A stretch of DNA of 64,000 bases, from assembly GCF_007625075.1 (NCBI RefSeq), contig NZ_QMIE01000005.1:1-64000 (forward strand), written 5' to 3'. Every line of letters starts with the position of its first letter. Within the stretch, counting starts at the first letter, position 1. This DNA comes from Oceanidesulfovibrio indonesiensis. GTDB lineage: Bacteria > Desulfobacterota > Desulfovibrionia > Desulfovibrionales > Desulfovibrionaceae. This document shows positions 42,662-50,459 of the stretch, piece by piece. The notes below the pieces were generated by a model. The model did no database searches and was not told where the DNA came from. It saw nothing but the letters and a program-made list of their open reading frames with translations. A program made the position numbers and the translations under genes.

Positions 42662-44607
42662 AATGACATAACCTCTGCGAGAATCTGGTTGTCTGTGAAG
42701 TGCTGCAGCTGAATGGCGCCCTGCGGACACGTGGAGGTGCAGATGCCGCAGCCCTGGCACACGGTCTCGATGACCTCGGCCTTGGGTTGTCCGCGGAAAT
42801 CGATTTCCTTGATGGCGCCGAAGGGACAGGTGCTGATGCACTTGCCGCAGCCGATGCAGCGCTTGATGTCCACCTGGGATATCTGGGGATCGCTCTCCAG
42901 CTGATCCTTGGAGAACAGGGTGAGCACCTTGGATGCGGCGGCGCTGCCCTGGCCCACGGAGGACGGGATGTCCTTGGGGCCCTGGCAGCAGCCGGCCAGG
43001 AAGACGCCGGCGGTGTTGGTTTCCACCGGTTTCAGTTTGGGGTGGCTCTCCATGTAGAAGCCGTATGTGTCGTAGGAGATGCGCAGCTTCTCCGCGAGAG
43101 CGGACGCGCCGCGGGTGGATTCCGCGCCCACCGCGAGCACCACGAGATCGGCCTCCACCTCGATGGAGGTGCCGGTCAGGGTGTCGGCGCCGCGCACGAT
43201 GAGCTTGTCGCCTTTCTCGTACACCTGGGCCACGCGGCCGCGGATGTAGCGGGCTCCGTACTCCTCCATGGCCCGGCGGGTGAACTCGTCGTAGTTCTTA
43301 CCCGGCGAGCGGATGTCCATGTAGAAGACGTAGGATTGGGAGTCCGGGATGTGGTCCTTGGTGAGGATGGTCTGTTTGGCTGTGTACATGCAGCAGAAGC
43401 CGGAGCAGTAAGGCCGGTTCACGGACTTGTCGCGCGAGCCCACGCACTGGATGAAGACCACGCTTTTGGGCTCCTCGCCGTTGGAGGGCCGCTTCACGTG
43501 GCCGCCGGTGGGACCGGAAGCCGAAAGCATGCGCTCGTACTGCATGGAGGTGATGACGTCCCGGATGCGGCCGCCGCCGTACTCGGTGTAGATGCTGTGG
43601 TCGAAGAGGTCGTAGCCAGTGGCGGCGACGATGGCTCCCACCTCCTCGTGCGCGATCTCTTCCTTTTGGTCGAAGCGGATGGCCTCGGTGGGACAGACCT
43701 CTGCGCATTTGCCGCATTTGCCCTTGCGCAGCATGATGCAGGTTTCGGCATTGATGGAGGCTTTTTTGGGAATGGCCTGGGGAAAGGGGATGTTGATGGC
43801 CGTGGTGGTGCCGACGAACTCGTTGAACGGGTCGGGCGTCTTCTTGCTCGGGCACTTCTCCATGCACAGGCCGCAGCCGGTGCAGAGGTTCCAGTCCACG
43901 TAGGTCTGCTTCCTGCGGATTGCCACTTTGAAGTTGCCCACGTAGCCGGAGACGTCGTCCACCTCGGCGGCTGCGTAGAGCGTGATGTTGGGATGCTGGG
44001 CCACGTCCACCATCTTGGGACCCAGGATGCAGCTGGAGCAGTCCACTGTAGGGAAGGTCTTGTCCAGCTTGGCCATCTTGCCGCCGATGGTCGTTGTCTT
44101 TTCCACAAGCACGACCTCGAGGCCGCCTTCTGCGCAGTCCAGGGCGGCCTGGATGCCGGCCACGCCGCCGCCGATGATCATGACGCGCTTGTTGATGTCG
44201 AACTTCTTGGGGAAGAGGAGGCGGTTCTCGCGCAGCTTGGCCACGGCCATGGCCACCAGATCGGCGGCCTTGTTGGTGTTGGACTCCATGTCCTTGCCGA
44301 TCCAGGAGACGTGCTCGCGGATGTTGGCCATTTCGAACATGTAGCGGTTCAGGCCGGCGCGTTCCACTGTGCGGCGGAATGTCGCCTCGTGCATGCGCGG
44401 GGTGCAGCTGGCCACGACCACGCCGTCGAGCTCGTTCTCCTTGACGGCGTCGATGATGCCTTCCTGGCCTGGCTCGGAGCACGCGTACATGGTGTCCGTG
44501 GCAAAGGCCACGCCGGGCAGGGCGCGTGCGGCTTCCGCCACCTGCGCGGTATCCACGGTACCGGCGATGTTCGATCCGCAGTGGCAGACGAAGACTCCGA
44601 TTTTCAT
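42628..44607 (-). CDS. hdrA: HdrA-like flavin-bifurcating subunit, cluster 2
   Basis: A 659-residue paralogue of 28957-30924. It has the N-terminal Cys domain (VCHCGSN, CSEPGQ, ASCTPRMH), FAD motif IGGGVAGIQAALDCA, inserted ferredoxin sites CTGCGLCMEKCP and KCGKCAEVCP, and C-terminal sites CIGCGKCISTCP and CQGCGICTSTCP. Unlike the cluster 1 copy, the last site has the usual Pro. The start has AAGGAG upstream. It lies 78 bp after hdrB, the widest gap between hdr and flx genes here. Confidence 0.96.
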   Translation of the reverse strand: MKIGVFVCHCGSNIAGTVDTAQVAEAARALPGVAFATDTMYACSEPGQEGIIDAVKENELDGVVVASCTPRMHEATFRRTVERAGLNRYMFEMANIREHVSWIGKDMESNTNKAADLVAMAVAKLRENRLLFPKKFDINKRVMIIGGGVAGIQAALDCAEGGLEVVLVEKTTTIGGKMAKLDKTFPTVDCSSCILGPKMVDVAQHPNITLYAAAEVDDVSGYVGNFKVAIRRKQTYVDWNLCTGCGLCMEKCPSKKTPDPFNEFVGTTTAINIPFPQAIPKKASINAETCIMLRKGKCGKCAEVCPTEAIRFDQKEEIAHEEVGAIVAATGYDLFDHSIYTEYGGGRIRDVITSMQYERMLSASGPTGGHVKRPSNGEEPKSVVFIQCVGSRDKSVNRPYCSGFCCMYTAKQTILTKDHIPDSQSYVFYMDIRSPGKNYDEFTRRAMEEYGARYIRGRVAQVYEKGDKLIVRGADTLTGTSIEVEADLVVLAVGAESTRGASALAEKLRISYDTYGFYMESHPKLKPVETNTAGVFLAGCCQGPKDIPSSVGQGSAAASKVLTLFSKDQLESDPQISQVDIKRCIGCGKCISTCPFGAIKEIDFRGQPKAEVIETVCQGCGICTSTCPQGAIQLQHFTDNQILAEVMSLCPPLLEKSFE

Positions 44608-44685
44608 ACAGAAAAACTCCTTGGCTGGCGCTGTGAGCGAATGGAATGCGACTCGCGGCCGCGTTCTGCGTGGGTATGCATGCGC

Positions 44686-45582
44686 CTACTGGGCGACATG
44701 CGACTGCTCCTGGATGGCACGCAGAACTTTGTCCGGGTTCACGGCCAGTTTATCGAATCCCAGCTGCTTCTCCGGCAAACCGAGGGCGAGGCCGATGAGC
44801 TGGGTGTAGTAAAAGACCGGCATGTTGTAGCGGGATTTGTTGGCGGCGTTGATCTGCCCCTGGCGCAGGTCGAGGTTCATCTGGCACAGGGGGCATGCCG
44901 CGACCATGGCCATGGCGTTCTCAGCGTAGGCCAGTTCGATGAGCCGGCCGGACAGGGTCGTGACCACGTCCTTTTGGGCGATGCCGTGAGAGGCGCCGCA
45001 GCACTCCACCTTGAGACCGAAGGGCACGACATCCGCGCCCAGGGCGGAGAGAATCTCGTCCATGGCGATGGGGTTCTCCGGGTCGTCGAACTGCATGACG
45101 TCGGGCGGCCTGTTCATGATGCAACCGTAATATGGCGCTACAGCCAGGCCACTGAGCGGCCGCACCACCTGCTGGCGAATGGTTTCCGGACCAACGTCCT
45201 CGTAGATCACCTGGAGCACGGACTTGACCGTCACGGTGTTGTTCGCCGGCTTGTCCAGCAGGGCGTCCACCTTTTGCTTGAAGGCCGGGTTTTCCATGCG
45301 GTGGGTGGCCGTCTTCAGGTTGGTGAGGCAGCTGGGACAGGGGGTGATGATGGTGTCCAGGCCCATGGACTCCGCAATGGACAGATTGCGTCCGGACAGG
45401 GCGGCGGAAAGCACGTGGTCCACGGTGTGCGCTGGCGTGGAGCCGCAGCAGCTCCAGTCTTCCAGGTCCACCAGCTTGATGCCCAGAGCCTCGCAGACAG
45501 CCCGGGTGGAGCGCTCGTACTCCATGGAAGTGCCCATGCCGGAACAGCCCGGATAGTAGCCGAACGTACGAGCCTCGCTCAT
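44686..45582 (-). CDS. hdrB: HdrB-like subunit with two CCG domains, cluster 2
   Basis: A 298-residue paralogue of 28052-28960 with both CCG domains complete: YYPGC, WSCCGSTPAH, CPSC and YYGC, ECCGAS, CPLC. Predicted to reduce a protein or small disulfide; DsrC is the proposed partner in sulfate reducers. The start overlaps the hdrC stop (ATGA). Confidence 0.95.
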   Translation of the reverse strand: MSEARTFGYYPGCSGMGTSMEYERSTRAVCEALGIKLVDLEDWSCCGSTPAHTVDHVLSAALSGRNLSIAESMGLDTIITPCPSCLTNLKTATHRMENPAFKQKVDALLDKPANNTVTVKSVLQVIYEDVGPETIRQQVVRPLSGLAVAPYYGCIMNRPPDVMQFDDPENPIAMDEILSALGADVVPFGLKVECCGASHGIAQKDVVTTLSGRLIELAYAENAMAMVAACPLCQMNLDLRQGQINAANKSRYNMPVFYYTQLIGLALGLPEKQLGFDKLAVNPDKVLRAIQEQSHVAQ

Positions 45583-46136
45583 CGTTGCTGCTCCTTGTAG
45601 CGCTCAAATATCTTGGCCACTTCGTCGCGGCCCTGAATGCGGTGCGGTTTGAAGGATATCTTGCCTTTGGGAAGAATCTTGCGGCCGAGGTCGGCGTCGG
45701 TCCAGAACCGGCGGGTCTTGGTCATGTAGTTGGCCATGAGGCCCATCTCAAACACGCGGCCGTGCTTTTCCACGGAATCGAGGAACGCATCCACGAAGGA
45801 CCGGACGTTCGGCACGGTGTTGTAATTGTAGCGGCGGGCCATGTGGCGCAGCACGTCCATGATCCGGGCCACGTCGATGCCGTTGGGGCAACGGGTGGTG
45901 CAGGATTCGCACGTGGCGCATATCCAGATCGACTTGCAGCCCAGGACTTTGTCCTTCTGACCGGTTTGCGAGAGCCGCATGATCTGGCTGACCGGGATGT
46001 CGTAAGCGAAGTTGTACGGGCAACCGGCGGTGCAGTTGCCGCATTGGTAGCAGAGCCGCACGTTCTGTTCGCTTTCGGCTTCCACCTCGGCGACGAATGC
46101 CGGGTCGTAGGAGTGCGTGATGTTGATGACTTCCAT
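45579..46136 (-). CDS. hdrC: HdrC-like iron-sulfur protein, cluster 2
   Basis: A 185-residue paralogue of 27492-28052 with CYQCGNCTAGCP and CATCESCTTRCP. The start at 46136 (MEVINITH) has AAGGA at 5 bp; the longer in-frame reading to 46319 crosses the intercistronic hairpin and has no family support. First hdr gene after adh. Confidence 0.93.
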   Translation of the reverse strand: MEVINITHSYDPAFVAEVEAESEQNVRLCYQCGNCTAGCPYNFAYDIPVSQIMRLSQTGQKDKVLGCKSIWICATCESCTTRCPNGIDVARIMDVLRHMARRYNYNTVPNVRSFVDAFLDSVEKHGRVFEMGLMANYMTKTRRFWTDADLGRKILPKGKISFKPHRIQGRDEVAKIFERYKEQQR

Positions 46137-46281
46137 GACGTTCCTTGGGTGCGTGTTGCGTGCCCCGATGCGTTCTGCGGTGTTGATGCGCGGTGAGGAT
46201 CGCCGGGTTGCACGGATTGGTGCGTTCCTCGCGCGTTTATTTCCGGTGTGATGTGTCGTCATTTCCTGGTTGTTGCCGCTC

Positions 46282-46307
46282 CGGGGGAGGGGAGGTTCCC
46301 TCCCCCG
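46282..46307 (-). other. perfect 10-bp hairpin between adh and hdrC
   Basis: CGGGGGAGGG and CCCTCCCCCG pair perfectly around a 6-base loop. The tail has no T-run. It is more likely an attenuator or mRNA-stabilising 3' end for adh than a full stop, since the hdr-flx genes have no other promoter that I can see. Confidence 0.55.
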
Positions 46308-46328
46308 TGAGAGGCACAAGCCGTGGAG

Positions 46329-47510
46329 TTACATGGCGGCTTCGTAAATGGCGGCCACGTCCTCGTCTTTGGGGCAGCGAGGGTTGGTGAATCCGCAGGC
46401 GTCTTTCTGCGCGTTGGCGGTCATGATCGCGATATCCTCGAACTTGACCTGCTTGCCGTAACGCTTGCCCAGCTCGACCAGGCCGGCCGGGATACCGATG
46501 TCGGTGGAGAGACGCTTGATCTCGTCGAGAGCCACTTCGGCGGCGTCGCGCTTGGACATGCCGGCAATGTTGGCGCCCATGATCTCGGCCATCTTGGCGA
46601 AGCGGTCCACCTTGGCGATGAGATTGAACTTCTCCACGTGGGGCAGGAGAATGGCGTTGCACTCGCCGTGAGGCAGATCGTAGAAGCCGCCCAACTGGTG
46701 CGCCATGGCGTGCACGTGGCCCAGGGAGGCGTTGTTGAAAGCCATGCCGGCCAGATACTGGGCGAAGCACATGCCTTCGCGGGCTTCGATGTCCTGACCG
46801 TTGGCCACGGCGGCGCGCAGGTGCTTGAACACGAGTTCAATGGCCTTCTCGGCGCAGGCGTCGGTCATGGGGGTGGCGATGGTGGAGACGTATGCTTCCA
46901 CAGCGTGGGTCAGAGCGTCCATGCCGGTGGCGGCGGTGAGCGCGGGAGGCATGCCGACCATCAGCAGCGGGTCGTCCAAAGCGATGTTCGGGGTCACGCG
47001 CCAGTCCACGATGGCCATCTTCACCTTGCGGGAAAGATCGGTGATGATGCAGAAGCGGGTCATTTCGGAGGCGGTGCCGGCGGTGGTGTTCACGGCCACG
47101 TAGGGCGGCAGCGGCTTGGTGGACTTGTCGATGCCTTCGTAGTCATGAATCTTGCCGCCGTTGGAAACGACGAGGCCGATGCCCTTGCCGCAGTCGTGAG
47201 AAGAACCGCCGCCCAGGGTGATGAGGCTGTCGCACTTGTTCTCTTTGTAGATGTCAACGCCCTTGTGGACGTTCTCATCGGTGGGGTTGGGGATGGTTTC
47301 GTCATACACGGCGTACTGCATGCCGGCGTCGTCCATCAGATCGGTGATCTGCTTGAGGATGCCGGCGCCGACAATGCCTTTGTCAGTGACGATCAGGGGT
47401 TTCTTGCCGCCGAGGTCTTTGATTTTACCAGGAATTTCTTTGGCCGCGCCAATTCCGATGAGCGTGACGTTCGGGATGAAGAAACCATACACTTGTTCAC
47501 GAACACTCAT
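46329..47510 (-). CDS. adh: iron-containing alcohol dehydrogenase, head of cluster 2
   Basis: A 393-residue NAD-dependent enzyme of the Fe-ADH family. It has the nucleotide-binding GGGSSHDCGKGIG, the NTTAGTASEMTRF segment, and the metal ligands in GMDALTHAVEAY and GHVHAMAHQLGGFYDLPHGECN (Asp and three His). It oxidises ethanol or reduces acetaldehyde. The start at 47510 has GGAG at 6 bp; the in-frame ATGs upstream contain this site. A sigma-54 promoter lies 73-88 bp upstream. In D. vulgaris an adh gene also heads an hdr-flx cluster and is highly expressed (family knowledge). Confidence 0.95.
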   Translation of the reverse strand: MSVREQVYGFFIPNVTLIGIGAAKEIPGKIKDLGGKKPLIVTDKGIVGAGILKQITDLMDDAGMQYAVYDETIPNPTDENVHKGVDIYKENKCDSLITLGGGSSHDCGKGIGLVVSNGGKIHDYEGIDKSTKPLPPYVAVNTTAGTASEMTRFCIITDLSRKVKMAIVDWRVTPNIALDDPLLMVGMPPALTAATGMDALTHAVEAYVSTIATPMTDACAEKAIELVFKHLRAAVANGQDIEAREGMCFAQYLAGMAFNNASLGHVHAMAHQLGGFYDLPHGECNAILLPHVEKFNLIAKVDRFAKMAEIMGANIAGMSKRDAAEVALDEIKRLSTDIGIPAGLVELGKRYGKQVKFEDIAIMTANAQKDACGFTNPRCPKDEDVAAIYEAAM

Positions 47511-47582
47511 AGCACACTCCATGGTTTTAGGGGTTGAGCGGGGATCAATCCGCATGAATCTGGCAGCGTCATTGTTCTCTAA

Positions 47583-47598
47583 GGCACTTTTCGGGCCA
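47583..47598 (-). promoter_or_regulatory. sigma-54 promoter for adh-hdrCBA-flxDCBA (cluster 2)
   Basis: On the minus strand the site reads TGGCCCGAAAAGTGCC. GG and GC are exactly spaced; mismatches to TGGCAYRNNNNTTGCW are at positions 5, 12 and 16. It predicts a start near 47571 and a 60-base leader. Confidence 0.62.
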
Positions 47599-47672
47599 AA
47601 AGTGTATGAATCACTATTTCAGTGTGTTATCGTGAAAGGTCTGAATGAGGGCGATTCCATTTGACCCACATC

Positions 47673-47710
47673 AAAAAAAATCACCCCGGCCGCGTATGTG
47701 GCGGCCCGGG
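47673..47710 (-). terminator. rho-independent terminator of the adh2-kinase-regulator operon
   Basis: On the minus strand CCCGGGCCGC pairs with GCGGCCGGGG (one internal mismatch, 7-base loop), followed by TGA and eight Ts. It separates the regulator gene upstream from the adh promoter downstream. Confidence 0.85.
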
Positions 47711-47776
47711 CGGGTGTCGAAAAAAATATATTAGAATCAGATGGTTGACGAGGTGTGTCAAAAAGGAAAGGCCAAA

Positions 47777-47801
47777 ATGACGCACATTGGGTCATAATGA
47801 C
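47777..47801. promoter_or_regulatory. candidate activator site for the cluster 2 promoter
   Basis: Three half-sites alternate: ATGAC (47777-47781), GTCAT (47791-47795) and ATGAC (47797-47801). The last two make the near-palindrome GTCATAATGAC. The block lies about 180-200 bp upstream of the sigma-54 promoter, a usual distance for an enhancer-like site, and next to the sigma-54 activator gene. Confidence 0.45.
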
Positions 47802-47821
47802 TCAGAGGTGTGCTCACTCTT

Positions 47822-49171
47822 TCACAATCCGTATTTTTCAAGCTTACGGTACAAAGTTTTTCTTCCGATACCCAGGGCCTGCGCCGTCTTCTGGCGGTTG
47901 CCGCCGTATAAGGACAGCATGTGCAGGATGTGCTCTTTTTCCATGGATTCCAGTGTGTTGGCGCCAAAACTCTGATCCGTCGAGTTTTCTGTATGCTGAC
48001 GGTCCACGAGCTCCTTGGGTAATGAGCTTTCCGTCACAAGGCCGTTCTCTGCGAGGATGAGGCTGCGCTCCAGCACGTTGCGCAACTCACGCACGTTACC
48101 GGGCCAGTTGTAGGAAAGCAGGCAGCCCATTGCCTTTTCCGAGATTGCCGCGGAATCGGCCCGGGGGGAGAGCCGACCCAGGAAATGTTCCACGAGCAAC
48201 GGGATGTCTTCCTTGCGCTCGCGCAGAGGCGGAATCTCGATTTTGAAGACGTTGATGCGATGGAACAGCGCCTCGTTGAACTCGCCGTCCTCCACAGCAG
48301 CCGCGAGGTTACGGTTGGTGGCGAAGAGGAAGCGGATGTCAGCCTGGCGTTCCTCTTTCCCGCCTATGCGCCGGTATTTCTTGGCTTCCAGCACGCGCAG
48401 GAGGGAAGCCTGCACTTCCAGGGGCAGATCGCCTATCTCGTCCAGGAAGAGAGAGCCCTTGTTGGCGTAGGCTATGAGGCCCTCCTGGCTTTCCGTGGCG
48501 CCGGTGAAGGAGCCCTTGGCATGGCCGAAGAGTTCGCTGCGCATGAGTTCGCGCTGGAGAGTCGCGCAGTTCTTGATAATGAGCGGCTCCGTCGCGCGGT
48601 TGCTGCGGTCGTGGATGGCCCGCGCGACCACGTCCTTGCCCACGCCGGACTCGCCGGTGAGCAGCACGGGGACGTCCGTGGGCGCGACCTTCTCCACGAG
48701 ATAGAGAATCTGCTTGATAGCCTTGGACTTGCCGATGAGTCGCCCGAAGAGGTTGTCTTCGCCTTGGGAGAGACGCAGGCCGCGGTTTTCGCGTTGCAGG
48801 CAGACGCGCTGGAAGGCGCGGTCCATGACGAGTTCCAACCGGTCCAGTGCGAAGGGCTTGGGGATATAGTCGTACGCGCCCATGCGCATGGCCACCACGG
48901 CGCTGTCGATGTCGCCGTGGCCGGTGATGAGCACAATCTCCACATCCGGGATGCGGCCCTTGAACTCCTCGAACAGTTCCAGCCCGTCGGCGTCCGGCAG
49001 GCGGATGTCCAGAGCGATGACGTCGAACATCTTCCGGGCGAGTTTTTCGCGGGCTTCCCTGGCCGTGGAAGCTGTCTCGATTTCACGGTCCTCCGTGGAG
49101 AATTCCTTTTCGAGAAGCCGAAGGATGGGTTGTTCGTCGTCCACGACGAGAACGCTGTACTTGTTAGCCAT
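47822..49171 (-). CDS. NtrC-type sigma-54-dependent response regulator next to adh
   Basis: A 449-residue activator with receiver (acidic VVDDEQ; acceptor Asp in DVIALDIRLPDADG, near 55), AAA+ domain (Walker A GESGVGKD; loop GSFTGA, a Ser variant of GAFTGA; LFLDEIGDLP) and a Fis-type helix-turn-helix (NRQKTAQALGIGRKTLYRKL). It overlaps the kinase gene by 8 bp. Its probable target is the sigma-54 promoter before adh, by position and by the conserved arrangement known in D. vulgaris. Confidence 0.95.
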   Translation of the reverse strand: MANKYSVLVVDDEQPILRLLEKEFSTEDREIETASTAREAREKLARKMFDVIALDIRLPDADGLELFEEFKGRIPDVEIVLITGHGDIDSAVVAMRMGAYDYIPKPFALDRLELVMDRAFQRVCLQRENRGLRLSQGEDNLFGRLIGKSKAIKQILYLVEKVAPTDVPVLLTGESGVGKDVVARAIHDRSNRATEPLIIKNCATLQRELMRSELFGHAKGSFTGATESQEGLIAYANKGSLFLDEIGDLPLEVQASLLRVLEAKKYRRIGGKEERQADIRFLFATNRNLAAAVEDGEFNEALFHRINVFKIEIPPLRERKEDIPLLVEHFLGRLSPRADSAAISEKAMGCLLSYNWPGNVRELRNVLERSLILAENGLVTESSLPKELVDRQHTENSTDQSFGANTLESMEKEHILHMLSLYGGNRQKTAQALGIGRKTLYRKLEKYGL

Positions 49172-50459
49172 TGATTTCGTCAGGGTTGGTCGGGAGCGTC
49201 ACGATGAACTTCGAACCTTTTCCGACCTGGCTATCCACGGTGATTTCGCCTTTATGCCCGCGCACGATGTTGTAGCAGGTGGAAAGCCCCACGCCGATGC
49301 CCTTGCCCACGGGCTTGGTGGTGAAGAAAGGCTCGAAGAGCTTGTCCTTGTTCTTCATGGGAATGCCGCATCCGGTGTCCGAGACCTCCAGCCGCACCCA
49401 GTCCTCAGCCGGCGTGGCGGATGTGCGGATGGTGATGGTGCCCTCTCCCTGCCGGCCTCCGCAATCGCCGTTGTTCAGGGCGTCCACCGCGTTGGTCAGC
49501 AGGTTGAGCAGCACCTGCATCATCTGCGGCGCATCGCCGTAACTAATCGGCAGGTTTTCCGCAAGCTCGGTTTCCAAGGTGATCCGCCTCTGACTCTTTA
49601 GGTGGTGGTGCAGGAGCTTGAGGGTTTCCGTGACGATGTCGTTGATGCACATGGGTGAAAAAGTGCAGATCGGGTGGCCGAAGGTGAGCAGCGAGTGGAC
49701 GATGTCGCGGCAGCGGTTGCACTCGTTGACGATGGTCTGCGTATATTCGCGGAAGTCCTCCAGCGTGGTGTTGTCCGCCTGCTGCTGGATATGGGCGAGC
49801 TTGCGCTGCAGCCCCTGGGCGTATCCGGATATTGCGGCCAGCGGGTTGTTTACCTCGTGCGCCACGCCGGTGGCGAGCACGCCGAGGGTGGCCATTTTCT
49901 CCGCCTGGTAATACTTGGCCTGGTAGATCTTCTCCATGGTGACGTCGCGCTTGAAGATGAGCACGCGATGCTTGGGCCACTCCGGATTCTTGAGCGGCGA
50001 GGCGATCATTTCGTAGTGCCGGTTGGTGCCGTCGATGCGGAATATGGCTGTTTCCTTGCACACGGTGTTCGTGGAGAGGGAGCGGAAGGCCGGACACTCC
50101 GGGCAGGGTGTGCTCTCGTGGCGGAAAAGGTCGTAGCAGTAGTGGCCCTCCGGATTTTCGATGCCCGGAAAAGTTTCGTGGAACACGTGGTTCACGGAGA
50201 TGATTTTGAGGTCTTCGGTAAGCACCATCATGAGGTCGCTGATGCCGTCCAGGATGGCTGCGGTCTCGCGACGGCGGTCCTCGGTCTCCTGGTTCTTGGT
50301 CTCCAGTTCTTCGATCTTCTGTCGCAGTTGCTCGAAAAAGCCCAGCTTGGTGTGCTCTATGCCGATGATGTCTTCCAGGTGAGCCGGGCGCGCCGGCGGC
50401 GAGTGCACCTGAAGCTCTCCGGGTTTGATGGGAACGATCGGTTTGCGTCGGGTAGTCAT
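49164..50459 (-). CDS. cytoplasmic PAS sensor histidine kinase
   Basis: A 431-residue kinase without transmembrane segments. A coiled coil (about residues 38-65) precedes a PAS domain (about 65-180) that contains cysteines in YCYDLFRHESTPCPECPAF, a motif type suited to a metal, haem or redox ligand. HisKA has its His in TGVAHEVNNPLAA (near 199). The ATPase has DTGCGIP and GVGLSTCYNIV. The start at 50459 has AAGGAA at 8 bp and overlaps the adh2 stop (TGATG); ATG 50465 is also open. It pairs with the following regulator. Confidence 0.93.
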   Translation of the reverse strand: MTTRRKPIVPIKPGELQVHSPPARPAHLEDIIGIEHTKLGFFEQLRQKIEELETKNQETEDRRRETAAILDGISDLMMVLTEDLKIISVNHVFHETFPGIENPEGHYCYDLFRHESTPCPECPAFRSLSTNTVCKETAIFRIDGTNRHYEMIASPLKNPEWPKHRVLIFKRDVTMEKIYQAKYYQAEKMATLGVLATGVAHEVNNPLAAISGYAQGLQRKLAHIQQQADNTTLEDFREYTQTIVNECNRCRDIVHSLLTFGHPICTFSPMCINDIVTETLKLLHHHLKSQRRITLETELAENLPISYGDAPQMMQVLLNLLTNAVDALNNGDCGGRQGEGTITIRTSATPAEDWVRLEVSDTGCGIPMKNKDKLFEPFFTTKPVGKGIGVGLSTCYNIVRGHKGEITVDSQVGKGSKFIVTLPTNPDEING

